A stretch of 64,000 nucleotides of DNA, from assembly GCF_910596095.1 (NCBI RefSeq), contig NC_056543.1, positions 18,090,042 to 18,154,041 of the forward strand, read 5' to 3'. The translations under genes and the position numbers were made by a program. Below are positions 62,801-64,000 of this stretch, piece by piece (positions within the stretch are counted from its first letter, which is position 1; each line of letters starts with the position of its first letter). This DNA comes from Thunnus maccoyii (Eukaryota > Chordata > Actinopteri > Scombriformes > Scombridae). Below the pieces are notes generated by a model, which was not told where the DNA came from, searched no databases, and worked only from the letters and a program-made list of their open reading frames with translations.

Positions 62801-64000
62801 TTGATATCACGTTTAGTATTTCATACGGTTTTTTATTTGATGAGGGCGCTGATATGCGAAAATGGGTTTTATTTCTATAAAAAACCGAGCAAAATGACGC
62901 AGGGGTCAGTGAGCAAGTAATGTAATGGGTGTATGCCCCAACACAGTGTATCGCTGGTAACACCTTTACACATGGCAACACGTTTTGCTTGGCACCAACT
63001 CCCCTTCAGATTATTTCCAAAAATTCCCATAGACCCAAATTATTCAATACAATAAAAACAGTAATAAACCACAATGTCACTATTTATCTAGCTGCAACAC
63101 CTGCTGCATATAAAAATTCCTTTAAACTGTGTATTGGCAAGATTGAAACGATCAAATTCCTTATCTCAACCCCTCCCACGATCCCACACTCACTTCTGCT
63201 GGTAGTCCTTGAGTAGTTTCTTGGCCTTGTTGTACTTCTTGTCCAGGGTCTCATACTGCATCTGAGTCTCAGATAATTGTTCGTTGACGCTCTTACACAG
63301 GGCCTGGGCTTCCAGCCAGTAACTCTCCAACTTGAGGATCTTCTCGTTGCCATCCTCCATCTTTTGCTCCAGCGCAGACTCTCTGGCTTCCCACAATGAT
63401 TTGTCCTCCTCAGACACTCTTAGCTATGAAGAAATGGTGTCATGTTACTTTGGTTGACTAAATTATATTTGTTTAGCAGTTGGGCCACAGCACTGAGACA
63501 GTTGGTGTGTCACTTCCTGTATAAGTTAATCGTTTAAAAAGAACTGGGTGACACATTTTGTTGAGCATTAGCCCATTTTCATCAATATTTCACGTACAAC
63601 ATTTTTTGATCTTGCTACTGAATTTAAGTGTACAACCTAACCTAACCAAATTTACAAAACATAACTTCTGATTAAAAAACAAATTTTAGAAGCAAAGACA
63701 GTCTACTGAGAAAACACCAAAAAAAAGATATCATATATACGGACTTGAATATTTTGAATGTTGATTTTAGTTCCATCATACCTTTTCCTTGAGTTGATGT
63801 ATCTCAGCTATGGCAATGCTGTGTTTGAGCTGCAGCTATGGAAAGAGGAAACATTTTGTTACAACCATTATGTTATTTAATCTTTGGTTGCCTAAACAGA
63901 GCACTGAAACTTTCATTTTGATTCTAAATCACATGAGACTGAGAGTCATGGTGCGGCTGATACCTCTTTGAACTTGAAGGCCATCTGAGAGCTGTCCATG
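53891..64000 (-). CDS. ppp1r9a-like: Neurabin/spinophilin-family actin- and PP1-scaffold protein, C-terminal part with SAM domain (partial)
   Basis: Neurabins are synaptic scaffolds that bind F-actin and target protein phosphatase 1. Thirteen coding exons are visible: 64000-63964 (cut by the edge), 63835-63782, 63423-63194, 62237-62141, 62053-61927, 61747-61596, 60155-59834, 59747-59690, 59601-59530, 59121-58920, 57085-56969, 55983-55795 and 54049-53891. Phases agree throughout, giving 604 residues to the stop. First comes the coiled coil (LQLKHSIAIAEIHQL, LESYWLEAQALCKSVNE, YNKAKKLLKDYQQK), then VPETERLDTSAHKAKGLL, a Ser/Pro-rich region with HTPPGFMRNVKKRESKGKGK and PFSWFGD, then SDISGLVAEPSLSG. 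The SAM domain (WTNQQVCHWLMGMNLDQY ... LHLDSDKLK|MLGVSSQSDR) spans the last two exons, ending in a basic KKLKDMRKTQEKLEKQREK helix and SVC. Domain order fits PPP1R9A; spinophilin lacks SAM. Upstream exons lie outside the window. The name is inferred from family resemblance. Confidence 0.9.
54127..54446. mobile_element. MITE of the 'ctgcaac...gttgcag' family, copy 4
   Basis: It begins GTAGAGCTGCGACAAATG, continues with the family's 'cagaaaatact' and 'cacaggctcccagagc' blocks and ends at CAATTAATTTTCTGCCAATT. It lies in the intron between the two SAM-domain exons. Confidence 0.6.
54447..55794. other. Remainder of the intron splitting the SAM domain
   Basis: No exon was recognised. A GC-richer patch at 54820-54960 (GGTGGAGCCGCCTGCTGCCG) has short open frames on both strands without domain or splice support. 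Confidence 0.45.
57513..57806. mobile_element. MITE of the 'ctgcaac...gttgcag' family, copy 5
   Basis: It begins AGAGTTGTAAACAATTAGTC and ends GAGCTGTAGTTGCAGCCCC, with internal TTTCACCATTTTCTGACATT and CAAATGACTAGTTGATTAAT blocks. Intronic in the neurabin-family gene. Confidence 0.7.
57807..58919. other. Neurabin-family gene intron, unremarkable
   Basis: Between exons 57085-56969 and 59121-58920. Apart from the adjacent MITE no repeat, exon or structured element was recognised. Confidence 0.4.
60605..61493 (+). mobile_element. L2-like LINE 3' fragment inside the neurabin-family gene
   Basis: Plus-strand pieces of reverse transcriptase can be read across frames: a FRPISKLL-type motif at about 60650, then LVQNAAANRLTRTHSKS (about 60932) and the C-terminal block SSRSLRSADQLLLVVPRSRL (about 61119). 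A 3' tail with GTACAGTACTTTGGACAACT and ATAAATAAACTTGACTTGAC follows. This is the typical end of fish L2/Maui-like LINEs. It is 5'-truncated, internally deleted and frameshifted, and lies antisense to the host gene in the 1.4-kb intron 61595-60156. Confidence 0.8.
62323..63193. other. Intron with a possible transposon end
   Basis: CAGGGTTTCCGGCAGTGTAC at 62323 resembles the end of a common fish hAT-like repeat. It is followed by GCAGCCCGCCGGGCCTGAG and a GC-richer patch to about 62760 with short open frames but no domain. No matching right end or target duplication was found. Confidence 0.35.

Overview
The window is teleost fish (ray-finned, perciform-like) nuclear DNA. The evidence is vertebrate split genes with GT-AG introns, Dlx2, integrin alpha-6, a nucleoporin p62-like protein, Pdk1 and a neurabin-type protein, set among fish-style repeats (a tRNA-derived SINE, hAT-type MITEs, L2-like LINE tails, CA and TA microsatellites). 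No bacterial, viral or CRISPR content was seen.

Layout, left to right. 1-4102: gene-free DNA on the 3' side of dlx2, with a complete non-autonomous hAT-type element (1771-2426) flanked by a perfect 8-bp duplication. 4103-5481 (-): dlx2, three coding exons, 276 aa. 5482-17586: intergenic DNA with the dlx2 promoter, several homeobox-site-rich stretches, a decayed LINE tail, a diverged local duplication and a SINE with its target-site duplication. 17587-39140 (+): itga6, 24 common coding exons plus two alternative last exons (A and B tails). Its 9.6-kb first intron is packed with repeats and holds a 0.7-kb segment present twice. 40668-42522 (-): nup62l, two coding exons, tail-to-tail with itga6 and head-to-head with pdk1. 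43848-49480 (+): pdk1, 11 coding exons, 407 aa. 53891-64000 (-): the last 13 coding exons of a neurabin/spinophilin-family gene with a C-terminal SAM domain; its 5' part (actin-binding, PP1-binding and PDZ regions in the family) lies beyond the right edge.

The genes do not form a pathway. Dlx2 is a forebrain and branchial-arch transcription factor, integrin alpha-6 a laminin receptor, Nup62l a central-channel pore protein, Pdk1 a mitochondrial kinase and neurabin an actin/PP1 scaffold. The order and orientation matter more. dlx(-), itga(+), pdk(+), ppp1r9-type(-) is the arrangement I recall for the human HOXB-linked region (DLX3/4, ITGA3, PDK2, SAMD14, PPP1R9B). The human HOXD-linked region (DLX1/2, ITGA6, PDK1) has, as far as I know, no PPP1R9 gene. 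The right-hand gene therefore looks like a HOXD-side ohnolog of neurabin kept in fish.

All exon boundaries were read by eye from splice sites, reading frame and remembered family sequence. No alignment was run.
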